Origin: Owenia fusiformis
Lineage: Eukaryota > Annelida > Polychaeta > Sabellida > Oweniidae
Length of the DNA: 64,000 nt
NCBI GenBank assembly: GCA_903813345.2
Contig: CAIIXF020000006.1
Span: 18,731,936-18,795,935, forward strand
Reading direction: 5' to 3'
Below are positions 1 to 11,490 of this stretch, one piece after another. Position 1 is the stretch's first letter. Every line of letters starts with the position of its first letter. The notes under the pieces are model-generated. The model made no database searches. It saw only the letters and a program-made list of their open reading frames with translations, and had not been told where the DNA came from. Both the position numbers and the translations under genes were made by a program.

Positions 1-849
1 TGAGCTGGCGTGCCAAGTTGAAGAGGTGAAAGACGTTGTGAAACAGAATGTGGTTAAGCTCGAGGACAGGGGAGCTTCAGTGGAAAACTTGACAGAGAAG
101 GGCGAGAACTTGAATAAACAGGTACCTGCCCTATATATTTCTTTACTGGTTCAGACTTACTGTTGATCGGATGGTTATTTCAAAAACGTAGAAAGGGAAA
201 GAGCTCCATGTAAGCGTATATATAAGGGTTTAAGAGTAGATGCTAGTCTAAATCTAGCTGAAAAGGTTATCTCTCGTTATTCTTAACCATGATTATGCCG
301 TTGATTTTGCTACCTTTCCAATAGTTTTTTGTGATTATGCTTTACCTAAAGATCCTCAGCTAAAGTGGGTTCCATCATCGGTTGTAATATAGCCAGGTGG
401 CGCAAATGTGATCTCATGAAATTCATCATAACGCCTAATTAACAGATAATAATCTCATAGCCATGTAAAACATAATGAAAATATTAATTTTTTTATTAAC
501 CATTCTTTTTCAGTCGGAAAGCTTCCACAAAACAACAAAGAATTTAAAGGAGGAGATAAGGCTACCCTGGTATAAAAAACTTTGGAGGTGGTGTCTCCCG
601 AACTGTTGTTGTTGCTTTCAAGTATGTTACAAATCTAAACTTTGTAACCCTTGTTGCGCACGCATGTGTTCATGTTGCATTGATGACGACACACGGAAAG
701 AACAATATGAACAATCCATGCAAAATGAAATGAAACCCTTGAAAAAAGGTCAACGAATAAAGAGGGGGATCGGAAAAGGTGTGGATGATATTAAAGAAGA
801 AGACATTGAACTGGCATTTAAGCAACACGCAGAGTCTGATAAAGTATGA
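1..849 (+). CDS. R-SNARE (synaptobrevin/VAMP-like) with cysteine-rich C-terminus, 3' part of gene
   Basis: Two exons: 2..121 (open at the window start) and 514..849, joined in phase 0; donor GTACCT at 122, acceptor after a TTCTTTTTCAG tract at 513. The first 40 residues plus about 16 of the second exon form a SNARE motif; LEDRGASVENL places an arginine where VAMPs have their zero-layer Arg, so an R-SNARE is likely. Known VAMPs then have a Trp-rich juxtamembrane stretch and one transmembrane helix. Here PWYKKLWRW is followed not by a helix but by 12 cysteines within 29 residues (592..678), then a 56-residue charged tail rich in Lys, Glu and Asp to the stop at 847..849. I infer membrane attachment by multiple S-acylation (as in SNAP-25, Ykt6 or cysteine-string protein) instead of tail-anchoring. 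The 5' exons lie outside the window. Family call fairly sure; the specific paralogue is unknown. Confidence 0.72.
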
Positions 850-1878
850 TCTATTACATACTACAATAGTTGACATAAATAATCAAATACAAGTATAAAC
901 AATTTAATCATAAAATCCTCCCATTGTTTATGAATATTTTTAAACGGGATAATCAGCAGATCATTTTGGAGGATATGTCTTGTATCTTTTAAGAATTCTC
1001 AAATGTAATTTTACTCAACCTTTTCAATACACGGATTGAGCAATGAAATATTGATAGCGAATATGACTGCTAGATGGATTACATGATTGTTTTGTATGCT
1101 TCTCAAAATATGGTCTTGGTGAATCCTTAACCCTTGAGCTGCTTTGCAATATATTCTCAAATAAAGAAATAAATGTGATGAATAAATAAATAAATACATA
1201 CGAAAATGACAATTAAACCAAAGCAATCGGCTCTTTAATTGTAACCCTACTGTCACCATCTTGCTTCATCAAGCCTCGGACCTATTCTCATGTGTGCATA
1301 TCGACATGGTGCGACCTGAACGAACTGCGATGGACGTATCGAAGACTGCTTATGAACGAAGTAGCTAATTATTTTAGACACATTTCCCGACCACAGCCAC
1401 AATTGCCCCATTTTACGACTTTTTATCGGACCTAAAATAGGTACGATCGATATTGTCGTCAGCTTGGCGGTCGGACGGCGTCTCTTTTCGGAAGTCATCT
1501 TGCATTCTGGTGGCCATTTCGGAAGTTCTTAGATAAATCTTGTCATCGCGATTACAGGAAAACCACTTGAACGATTTACTTCAAATTTTTACACATGTTA
1601 CATGATAAGACGTTCTAGAGCTGTGGAACTTATATGTGGCCATCTTAAAGTACGTCCTATCCGTTCGTACAAAGTTTAAGCCCGTTTTCGAGAATGTAGT
1701 GAGAACTAGTTTGGTGTGAGAGTAGAGTTAGAAAATGTTGATAAGCCTCTAAGTTCTGTAACACCTTCCCGGGCGTCAGAACATATCCATGAAATTCTTC
1801 AGAAGATCGTACGAAATTTAATCCACGCCAAGCTCGTTCTGGCTTGAGCAGTGTCGTCTGATGTACTTTTGATAATTA
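850..1878. other. 3' flank of the SNARE gene, no gene seen
   Basis: AT-rich sequence. No canonical AATAAA lies within 100 bases of the stop; the first clear AATAAA is at 1160..1165, followed by an AAATAAATAAATAAATAC run, so a roughly 330-base 3' UTR is possible. Short open frames here look like chance. Confidence 0.4.
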
Positions 1879-2708
1879 CAGGGTGGGCCAAAAAGCAATG
1901 GGAATGAAAAAAACATGGGATTTTACATGAATTTATTCAGTCAAGTTTATTGAGTGCAGCTATGCAACCTCGCTACTGCAATATGGAGGGAAAGGATGGG
2001 TATCGATATGGTGAACTTTTTGAACACACGTTTCTCTTAAACCAGTCATCAAAAAATTCTGAAAATTTTACACATCTTCAATTAAATGGTCATCTTTTGA
2101 ATGGTAACAATATAATTTGAAATAAATATATATACTTTTCCCTATATTGTTTTAGAAAACACATCAGACACTTCTTTTGCTCTTGGTATCATATGTTCGG
2201 AATGGACTGAAACATCTATCCGAACCTCATGGAACAAAATGACATAAACATAACATGTTTAGGTCTCTCAATATTGTAATTGTACAAAGGAAAGTTTGGT
2301 TGATTTAAAAAAAGTATCTTGTTAATGAAATAAAAGGTTTGTCTTATCTTTATCTATTTTGGGGGTTTTTGTTTTAATTTTTTGAATACTTTTTGTTAAA
2401 TCAACCAAAATTTCCTTTGTATAACTATAATATTGAGAGGTCTAGGAAAATGTTGTATGCTATTTTGTTCCAGCAAGCTTCGGAAAGATGTTTTATTTCA
2501 TTCTCAAGAATTGGTAAAAGGGAACGAAAAGTAATTGCCCTAAAAACAAAAAATGTTGACAAAAACCGTTATATAAAATATATATAAATAATTTTCGCAT
2601 CAAATTGTTGTCAATCAGTCAAAATTACATAAAGGACCGTGTTTTTTTACAGAATGTTTTCAATAATTGGTTAAAGAGAAAAACATGTCGATACCAATCC
2701 TTTTGGAT
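1879..2708. mobile_element. Palindromic (foldback) MITE, CAGGGTGGGCC family
   Basis: Starts with CAGGGTGGGCCAAAAAG immediately after TA (1877..1878). Arms face each other around about 2350: AAAGGAAAGTTTGGTTGAT near 2288 is matched inverted by ATCAACCAAAATTTCCTTT near 2401, and GGATGGGTATCGAT near 1995 is matched inverted by ATCGATACC-like sequence near 2690. The outer ~110 bases of the right arm are missing or too diverged to see, so the right end is approximate. No coding capacity. Confidence 0.6.
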
Positions 2709-3417
2709 TTTCACTTTTTGATTATCAAAGGTTACCATTACGCCTGCTTCTCAAATAAGTATAGCATACCTTTACTGTTGATTTTATAACATAGTGTCAC
2801 ATACTAATTTAATAATTTAATTGAAAATGAATTACCTTTAAAATGATATATTGAAGTCAATGAACCATATTGAACATAAATATTTTTATTCTGATTTAAA
2901 GTGGGGTATTGGATTTTTGGACCACCATGTCTATATAGTTCATTTACTTTTAGAAAATATTTAGTGCAGCTAGCTTCCTCCTTTGAATCGTCAGAATATA
3001 TGTTTCTCAATTTTGAACGTGGCCAAGGTAAAACTAATTTAAATCTGTTCAACTTTCTACTTACGTGCACATACGGGAAAGACAAAATGGGTTACGCTGT
3101 CCTTACTGTGTTATAGCCACATTTTATTAAGGACGGTACTGACGTAAATATCTCTAATGGACATTATGGACCTGTGCTATCCTGGGATGAGTAGCAATTG
3201 CTTGTACATTACAATTTACCACGTGATCATGACGTCTCCCTAATTACACACCCGAAGGTGGATTAACCTTTTGCGAGTATTTCTATAAAACATTGATATA
3301 ACTTATTTCGATTAATCACATTAATTTAACATTGTCTTACTATGTATTTACCATCATTGTTTCCGTATATGCATCCGATTGGTATTTCTATTTTCTACTC
3401 CACGTTGAATATCGGGA
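2709..3417. other. Intergenic, no gene seen
   Basis: AT-rich, with overlapping short open frames on both strands around 2804..3116 that have no recognisable similarity or codon character. No repeat recognised. Confidence 0.4.
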
Positions 3418-3425
3418 TATAAAAG
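3418..3425 (+). promoter_or_regulatory. Candidate TATA box (TATAAAAG)
   Basis: TATAAAAG with a well-formed 5' splice donor about 115 bases downstream. The implied start is around 3445..3452. The next plus-strand coding exon in the window is the neuropeptide precursor 10 kb away, so this may be a distal promoter of that gene or belong to a gene not visible here. Confidence 0.35.
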
Positions 3426-3448
3426 ACTTATTTTTTCACTCGCTGGCT

Positions 3449-3534
3449 ACAAACTTCGGCACAGGACAGTTGGCAGAAACAGTTTGTTAATCAATAGGGA
3501 CCGTCAACACCTTCAAGCAGAAAGTTTTGTCAAA
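3449..3534 (+). other. Candidate non-coding first exon
   Basis: About 85 bases between the TATAAAAG at 3418 and a GTAAGT donor at 3535..3540. It has no ATG, which fits a 5' UTR exon. The start is inferred only from TATA spacing. A pyrimidine-rich acceptor-like sequence ending CCGTAG at about 13671, just 5' of the neuropeptide ATG, could be its partner; nothing in the sequence proves this. Confidence 0.28.
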
Positions 3535-3540
3535 GTAAGT

Positions 3541-4184
3541 TTTAAACTCATATATGAAGTTAATTTAAATTGAGGAAATTGGGGATTGGTTTGGGGTCTT
3601 TATTTGATTTGATCTTTTTGGTGAGATTGTATCATGTCTTGGTTTTTAAATTAAATCAAATGAAATTGCATTTAAATATTATGTTGACTATTATGACTCA
3701 ACATGGTAATCGGAAAGTTTATTCATAGCAATACTCTAAGAAAACCAAACGTTGTTTTGTAAATTATATTTTTTCTTTTCTTGTATCTGAAAAATACAAA
3801 CTCATATCAAAATACAAACAAAATCATTTTCGACATTTAAAAGAAGTGAAATCATAAAAGTAATTTTGATAAACTCAGTTGTTGACGTTTATATGTGGAT
3901 TCAAAACATCCAGGTTGTCAGACAATTCAACTCATCCATTCTTGTTAATGTTCGTATTCTCAAAATTTTAATGATATGAGTATTTTTTATCACATTCTTG
4001 TAAGAAGAATAACTTTAAGATATACTCATTCTGTATTCTTCTAAACCAATATAACGATGTTCATATTTTGTAACATACAATGTACAGAGGTTATTTAATG
4101 GAAGGGATGGGATACGAATTTTATTCCGAAGGAAAATATGACATTGGCTAAGGAAAATATATTGACCGAGGGCAATAGCCATTC
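3541..4184. other. No gene seen
   Basis: AT-rich, probably intronic if the exon at 3449 is real. No repeat or coding signal recognised. Confidence 0.35.
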
Positions 4185-4254
4185 AGACACTATGGGTTCG
4201 AATGCAAATAAACGGTGTATATGAAAATTATGAAACTTTTTTTGGCCTAACCTG
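4185..4254 (-). repeat. Terminal fragment of the CAGGGTGGGCC repeat family
   Basis: On the minus strand this reads CAGGTTAGGCCAAAAAAAG and continues with GTATAC/GCATT-type sequence that matches the right end of the element at 6260..6440 (both contain GCAAATAAA followed by GTATATGAAAA on the plus strand). Only one end is present. Confidence 0.5.
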
Positions 4255-4554
4255 AGTCCATTTTCTAAAAATCAATTCTATTCCCAGTTTATTTCCCAGG
4301 TAAAACATGTCATTATGGAATAATTGTATAATATTCCCTGAAGTCAATGAATAACACTGGGGTGTTATTTACCGATCGAGAACATAAAATTCCATCTAGC
4401 AGTTTACTAAATATACAGATACAATAAGTGACTTCGTTGTTCACCAAAATCAAATTCATTGACTCAAAAACATATGAAAACATATTTAACAATCACGATC
4501 TGTAATCCATGTATACTCACTGGTGCATGTAGATTTTACATTATTAATTAGAAG

Positions 4555-5082
4555 ACAATGGGTATTATTATATACCCAATATGTAACACTAATCCTGATT
4601 GGTCAATACCTAGTCACGTGTTCCGAAATAGATTTACTATTTCCCTCGGAAAGTTATATTCCCTCAAATGTGACGTCAGCGGGAATATACATTTGAACTA
4701 TTGCCCGCTGACGTCACAATTGCAAGCTCTATTACCCTTGGAAACGTCTGCTCATCATCACTGCGCAGACGAAAGACAGAAAAATGGAGGATGAGCACAA
4801 ACACAAATCAACTCCGTTCACCATGACAGACGTGCGTGAACGATACAATATAAGCAACGTGTACAAAGTTCCCTAAGCTCAATACGTCTGTGTAATTTCA
4901 AGTGTTATGATAATCTATTCCGCGTGTTAAACGCGATTGAATTTGTCAAGTGAGAGTCTCAGAGGCAAAAATTTCTGTTGAGCATCTGATGACGTCACAG
5001 CTTATAATGCTAACAATGGACCCGGGGAGGGGGCTTTCTAAGCCTTTTTGGCCTTCGCAGAGGAAACGGGACAAGAGTCAGT
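4555..5082. repeat. Region with short perfect palindromes around TGACGTCA
   Basis: Contains GGGTATTATTATATACCC at 4561 (inverted repeat) and a 13-base perfect stem TGACGTCAGCGGG at 4671..4683 paired with CCCGCTGACGTCA at 4704..4716; a further TGACGTCA lies near 4989. TGACGTCA is also the consensus CRE site, but these copies sit in palindromic DNA similar to the neighbouring element (TTCCCTC repeats), so a repeat origin is more likely than a regulatory one. Confidence 0.4.
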
Positions 5083-5283
5083 ATAGGGTATATAATAAAA
5101 CAAATAGTGACTGCCTAATTTCGAGCAATAGTGTAAATGATTTCCCCTTGGGAATATCCTCTACAATATACTATTCCCTCAGCCTGCGGCTTCGGGAATA
5201 GTACATTGTAGAGGATATTCCCTCGGGGAAATAATTTACGCTATTGCCCTCAATGGCAGTCACTATTTGTATAATATCCTATG
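5083..5283. repeat. Near-perfect ~200-bp palindrome (foldback MITE)
   Basis: Two ~95-base arms face each other around a short loop at about 5182. AATAGTGACTGCC (about 5104) pairs with GGCAGTCACTATT (5254), and GAATATCCTCTACAATATAC (5151) pairs with GTACATTGTAGAGGATATTC (5201). Arms differ by a few substitutions. Non-coding. Confidence 0.75.
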
Positions 5284-5298
5284 CTTTACAGTCATATA

Positions 5299-5869
5299 CA
5301 GGGTGACACAAAAAATGACACCCACCCACATAGTGTTGCATAACTTTTTTGTCTGACTTGTTTTATGGCATGTTATAACTGGCATCCATGGTGCAACTCC
5401 ACAAGAAGTTTCAGATGCTTTATGAGCGTTACAAGATGTGTAGTCTATTCCTTTACAGGTACAGTACACCTGGATTTTACATAAAAAGTGACACCTCCTT
5501 TTGTAACATAATCTTGAAAAAAGAGTTATAATGATTTTGTCAATGACTACGATATCATTTTGTGACTAATTGATTGGACTTTCTTTCCCTGTAAGCACAA
5601 GCAAAATTTTTTAGTATTTACAAAGTTATGTTACAAAAGGTAGGTGGCATTTGCTGTGTAGAATTCAAGTGTGCCTGCAAAGGGATGGGCGATATTTAGA
5701 GCAAATCTTGTAACGCTCATAAAATTTGACCCCCTTGAGCAACACATCTGAAATTTCGAGAGGTGCTTTTGCAATATGTCTTCTTTAAATGTGTCAAAAG
5801 ACAAGTATATATGTTTATAGACAAAGAAGTTATGCAACGTAAGGTGGGTGTCATTTTTGTGTCACCCTG
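5299..5869. mobile_element. 571-bp MITE, CAGGGTGACAC termini, TA duplication
   Basis: Left end CAGGGTGACACAAAAAATGA; right end is its inverted copy ending TCATTTTTGTGTCACCCTG. TA flanks both ends (5297..5298 and 5870..5871). Similarity extends about 50 bases inwards (GTTGCATAACTT near each end). No transposase; TA duplication suggests Tc1/mariner-type mobilisation, which is inference. Confidence 0.78.
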
Positions 5870-5871
5870 TA

Positions 5872-6257
5872 CTTCAATATTTATCAGTAAATGAGAGGGA
5901 TCGATGCTAGTTTGATTTGAACCCAAAGGGGAATCAAGGGATGATTAAATATATTTATTTCACAAAAATAGCCCAATTGTACATCATTTTATCAAATTTT
6001 CAAATGAAAAATAACATTCATTGCATTGATTATTTGAAATTGTATAGTTACAAGTAATGACGCCATGTTACTACATTTTACTAGAACACTATCACAATAG
6101 GTAGTTGTACTAAACATGTTTAATAAGCCTTGTAGCTGATCCCAATTACATTCTCGCCTAAAAGAGGCGCTGTCAGATAAATGTTTAAGTGAGGACAATT
6201 TTATAACCCCTGGATAATATTACACGAGATAGGAGGTGAGATTCCTGCCGATATATC
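5872..6257. other. No gene seen
   Basis: Short AT-rich gap between two MITEs; nothing recognised. Confidence 0.4.
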
Positions 6258-6259
6258 TA

Positions 6260-6440
6260 CAGGGTGAACATAAAATGTCCATATTTTCTATTTGGCGATA
6301 ACTTCGAATTCTCTAAAAATCCAGACCACTTCCGCTGCTAAAATGTATTTTCTGAATAAGAAAAAGTGAACAGACCCAATGGGTCTAAATGCAAATAAAA
6401 GTTGTATATGAAAAATAAGAACGTTTCTTGGCCCACCCTG
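6260..6440. mobile_element. 181-bp MITE, CAGGGTG termini, TA duplication
   Basis: Left end CAGGGTGAACATAAAATGTCC-like, right end CTTGGCCCACCCTG, with TA on both sides (6258..6259, 6441..6442). Only the outer ~7 bases of the two ends match well, so it may be an internally deleted composite. Its right half matches the fragment at 4185..4254. Confidence 0.6.
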
Positions 6441-6442
6441 TA

Positions 6443-6866
6443 CATATCACCTGATTGATTCGGACTGTTATAGTTAGTTCCATTTAGCATATTTACAAGC
6501 GGGATTAAGGACAACTATAATTAATAGGGTAGAATACTCTTACCTTTCTAGGGAGGCAATACCATCTGACACGGTTGACCCAAGGGAAATTCTTAGTTCA
6601 GGTGAATACGTCAACAATTCAAATTTAGAACGATCGAGCATGTGTGAAGAGATCAGTATCATCAATTTCGTCACATAAAACGTTTTCTTGGTGGATTTAC
6701 ATGTATTTGAGGTTTTTAAGATAATTATTGTATAATCAATTGATAATCAAGCTGCGAAGATTGTTTAGGAATGTGTCATGTTCATTTATATTGGCCCGCT
6801 CGGTCTATTTGTTTTCGTTTTTCTGCTATAAACTATTCTTTACTTCATTTATCACCTTTTACTCAT
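6443..6866. other. No gene seen
   Basis: Unique-looking AT-rich spacer up to the TA target site of the large foldback element. Confidence 0.35.
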
Positions 6867-7499
6867 TACTCTAAGAGCGAGGAGGAAAATTCTTAATAAG
6901 TGGAGTATAGTTGGTTTGGCAGCATTTTCAGTTAGAGGGAAGTCTTGGATGAAAATTCTACCTAGGTGATAGCTTTACAGAGTGGTACATAATTCTTTTT
7001 TTTCAGGGGTTAGCCCCCCACCCCCCAAAAACACCCCTACCCCGGAAAATAATTTTTTCATCTTCAATAATTTTAGATATCTTGATGTTTTTAAGTTACA
7101 TACATAGACATTATATATATGAATCATTTGCAAAATAAATAATGCCAATCACTCCTACAGAATTTGAAAAATAGTAAAAAGTATGTACCCCAGGGGGCAA
7201 ATTCGTGACCCATTTTTTACTATTTAGAGCCTCACTTTTCAATCAGACACTGGAAGACATTGAACAATTTCATGTGAAGTGCCCAGTAGCAGGGCTATAA
7301 GCCCTGAAAGGTTCAAACTAATTGAATTAGTAGGAGCAGAGAAAAAAATTGTTGATTTTTTGAAAAATTTGACATTTTTGAGAGGGGTGATTTTGTGTAT
7401 GACTATAGCTGATGCCTATATTTCTCAGATCTATCCCTCTTTGATGATAAATATGGTTTTGAAGTATGGAACTAAGATGTAAAAAATAATTAAAATGGG

Positions 7500-8660
7500 T
7501 TTTAAGGAAGTTTCATGTTTTAAACAAGTTCAAAATTCCAAGAATTGTACAATATCAGGTCTGAATTTACAAATTTAAGGTAAGACCTTGGATGAGCCTT
7601 AGATTTTTTACATCTGTCCCCCTTTGGTGATATTTATGGCTTTGTTGTGTGGAACTAAGATGTACAAAATAATTTAGATGGTTTTTAAGAAGGTTTAAGG
7701 ATTTTAACAAGTTCAAATTTGAAGAATTGTACAATATCAGGTCTGAATTTACGAATTTCAGGAAAGACCTTTGGTGAGCCATATATTTTTCACATCTGTC
7801 CCTCTTTGATGATATTTATGGTTTTGTAGTGTGAAACTAATATGTAAGAAATAACCTAGATGGTGTTGAAGAAGGTTTAAGGAATTTAATGAGTCCAAAA
7901 TTTGAAGAATTGTATAATATCAGGTCTGAATTTACGAATTTAAGGTATGACCTTGGATGACCCTTATGTTTTTATATCTGTCCCTCTTTAATGATATTTA
8001 TGCTTTTAAAGTAACGAACTAAAATGTAAAATATAATTTAGATGAATTTTAAGAATGTTTAAAGATTTTAACAAGTTCAAAATTTGAAAAATTGTATAAT
8101 ATCCGGTCTGAATTTACGAATTTCAGGTAAGACCTTTGGTGAGCCATATATTGTTTACATCTGTCCCTCTTTGATGATATTTATGGTATTGTAGTGTGGA
8201 ACTAAGATGTAAAAAAACAATAAAGATGGATTTTAAGAAGGCTTAAGGATTTTCACATGTTCAAATTGGAAAAATTGTATAATATCCGGTCTGAATTTAC
8301 GAATTTCAGGTAAGACCTTTGGTGAGCCATATATTGTTTACATCTGTCCCTCTTTGATGATATGTATGGTATTGTAGTGTGGAACTAAGATGTAAAAAAA
8401 CAATAAAGATGGATGTTAAGAAGGTTTAAGGATTTTTACATGTTCAAAATTTGAAAAATTGTATACTATCCGGTCTGAATTTACGAATTTCAGGTAAGAC
8501 CTTTGGAGAGCCATATATTGTTTACATTTGTCCCTCTTTGAAGATATGTATGGTTTTGTAGTGTAGAACTAAGATGTAAAAAAACAATTAAGATGGATTT
8601 TAAGAAGGTTTAGTGATTTTCACATGTTCAAAATCTTGGCACATTGTACAATATTAATTC
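7500..8660 (+). repeat. Left-arm array of ~182-bp monomers
   Basis: Monomers start near 7541, 7733, 7906, 8088, 8271 and 8455, spaced 173-192 bases, plus a decayed copy near 8640. Each carries AATTGTAYAATATCMGGTCT followed by GAATTTACGAATTT and ATCTGTCCCTCTTTGATGAT. Copies diverge mainly by substitutions and small indels. Confidence 0.8.
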
Positions 8661-9087
8661 GGCAATTAACACTACATTTCAAGTATAACCTTGGTTGGCT
8701 CTAAACATTTAGAAAAAATTGTTGACATGGGGTCCCAATTTATAATTTTTCATGGGGACTTCACTTGAAAGAAAATATTTTTTTTTAAATAAAAAAACCA
8801 CTGTATTTATGCCCAGAAAGTACTCATGGTGAAATATATGACCGTCTAAAATCACTTGCCATACTGCACATGTACCTTTTTGAATATTTCTGGCTTATGT
8901 CATTCCTTTTCATGTCTGTTTGCTAATAATCCCCAAAGTGCACACTTAATTTCAGGAAAACTAAAGATTTCTACAATAATGTATTATTTTTCCATAAGAA
9001 TGGTTACCATTCTTATTATTTTGGGAGAATTTAAACATTTTTCACCCATTTTTGCTTTTTGAATCCATTATTACTTCATCAATTATT

Positions 9088-9333
9088 AACACATCATGAA
9101 TCTTTTTGGAGATATCGTATTTGAGATTGTAAGGAATAGATTGGTACATGAATTGTACACGTTGCTTGGTATTTTGTCACACCCATAGATCTGATTCTGC
9201 CTTTAAACTTAACACATCGTGAATCTTTTTGGAGAAATTGTGTTTGAGATTGTAAGGAATAGATTAGTACATGAACTGTACATGTTGCTTTTAATTTTGT
9301 CACACCCATAGATCTGATTCTGCCTTTAAACTT
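9088..9333. repeat. 123-bp direct duplication in the foldback core
   Basis: AACACATCATGAATCTTTTT at 9088 recurs as AACACATCGTGAATCTTTTT at 9211; both units end at GATTCTGCCTTTAAACTT. Two copies, about 90 percent alike by eye. Confidence 0.75.
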
Positions 9334-9339
9334 CCTTAA

Positions 9340-11490
9340 AACCCATTTAAATTATGTTTTACATCTAAGTTTCATACTACTAAACCATATATATCATCAT
9401 AGAGAGATACATACCTGAAATTCGTTATATTGTACAATTTGTCAAGTTTTGAACAGGTTTAAAACCCTAAACCTCCTTAAAACCCATCTAAATTATGTTT
9501 TACATCTTAGTTTCATACTACAAAACCATATTTGTTATCATAGAGAGATATATGTAAAAAACGAATAAGGGCCATTCACAGTTATACCTATAATTAATAA
9601 ATTCCAGACCTGTTATTATACAATTCTTCAATTTTTTATATTGTTTAAACCTTAAGCTTCTTTAAAACCTGTCTAAATTTTGTTTAACATCTTAGTTCAA
9701 CACTACTAAAGCATATATGTCATCAAAAAGGGATAGATGTAAAAAACATAAGGCTCACCTAAATACCCAATATTCATAAATGTCAGCTCTGATATTGTAC
9801 AATTCGTCAAAATTTGAACTTGTTTAAAACCTTAAACTTCTTTAAAACCTGTCTAAATTTTGTTTTACATCTTAGTTCAACACTACTAAAGCATATATGA
9901 CATCAAAAAGGGATAGATGTAAAAAACATAATACCTAAAATTCATTTATATCAGCTCTGATATTGTACAATTTGTAAAAATTTGAACTTATTTAAAACCT
10001 TAAACTTCTTTAAAACCCATCTTGATTCTTAGTTCAACACTACTAAATCATATATATCATCAAAAAGGGATAGATGTAAAAAATATAAGGGCCAAGCAAG
10101 GTTATACTTTAAATTCTTTAAATTCATTTAAAAATGTTAAAATTCATTTCAGATTTGATATTGTACAATAAGCCAAGATTTTGAACTTGTTTAAAATGTT
10201 AAGCTTCTTTAAAATCGATGTAAATTATGTTATACATATTTCCACACAACTAAACCAAATATATCATGAAAAGGGGATAGGTGTTAAAATCGTATGGACT
10301 AACCAACGTTATACTTGAAATTCATTCATTGCAGACCTGATATTGAACAATTCTTCAAATTAAAATCCTTAAACCTTCTTAAAATGCATCTAAATTATTT
10401 CTTACATCTTAGTCCCACACTACAAAACCATATATATCATCAAAGAGGGATAGGTGTAAAAAAATATAAGGCTCATCCAAGGTCTTACTTAAAATTTGCA
10501 AATTCAGACCTGATATTGTACAATTCTTCAAATTTGAACTTGTTATTAGAATCCTTAAACCTTCTAAAAATTCATCTAAACTATATTTTACATCTTAGTT
10601 CCATACCATAAAACTATAATTGTCATTAAAGAGGGACAGATGTAAAAAATAAAAGAGTCGTCCAAGGTCATACCTATAATTCGAAAATTCAGACCTGATA
10701 TTGTACAATTCTTCAAATTTTGGACTCATTGAAATCCCTAAACAGTCTTCAAAACCATCTAAACCATTTTTACATCTTAGTTCCACACTACAAAACAATA
10801 CATATCATCAAAGAGTGACAGATGTAAAAACATAAGAGCCATCCAAGGTCTTACCTGAAATTCGTAAATTCAGACCTGATATTGTACAATTCTTCAAATT
10901 TTGAACTAGTTAAAAATCCTTTAACCTTCTTAGAATTCATCTAGATTATATTTTACATCTTAGTTCCACACTATAAAACCATAAATACCATCAAAGAGGG
11001 AAAATTTAAAAGACATAAGGGTCATCCAAGGTCATACCTGAAATTCATAAATTCAGACCTGATATTGTACAATTCTTCAAATTTTCGACTCATTTAAAAT
11101 CCTTAAACTTTCTTCAAATCAATCTTAATTATTTTTTACTAATTAGTTTCACACTACAAAACCATACATATCATCCAAGAGGGACAAATGTAAAAAATAT
11201 AAGGCTCATCCAAGGTCTTACCTGAAATTCGTAAATTCAGACCTGATATTGTACAATTCTTCAAATTTTGAACTTGTTAAAATTCTTAAACCTTCTTAAA
11301 AACCATCTAAATTATTTTGTACATCTTAGTTCCATACTACAAAACCATAAATATCATCAAAGGGGGACAAATGTAAAAAATCTAAGGCTCATCCAAGGTC
11401 TTACCTAAAATTTGTATTTTCAGACCTGATATTGTACAATTCTTGGAATTTTGAACTTGTTTAAAACATGAAACTTCCTTAAAACCCATT
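9340..11490 (-). repeat. Right-arm array of ~182-bp monomers (inverted)
   Basis: The complement of the left-arm monomer, CAGACCTGATATTGTACAAT, recurs about every 180 bases from about 9430 to 11440, roughly 12 units. Units near the outer end are more alike and those near the core more decayed, as if the array grows or is homogenised from outside. Confidence 0.8.

Noticed and set aside
4190-4210. GGTTCGAAT as a tRNA T-loop (also near 28455)
   Set aside because: No acceptor stem, D-arm or anticodon arm could be built around either site.
4671-4716. CRE (TGACGTCA) sites as real enhancer elements
   Set aside because: They form the arms of a palindrome in repeat-like DNA far from any recognised promoter; kept only as a repeat.
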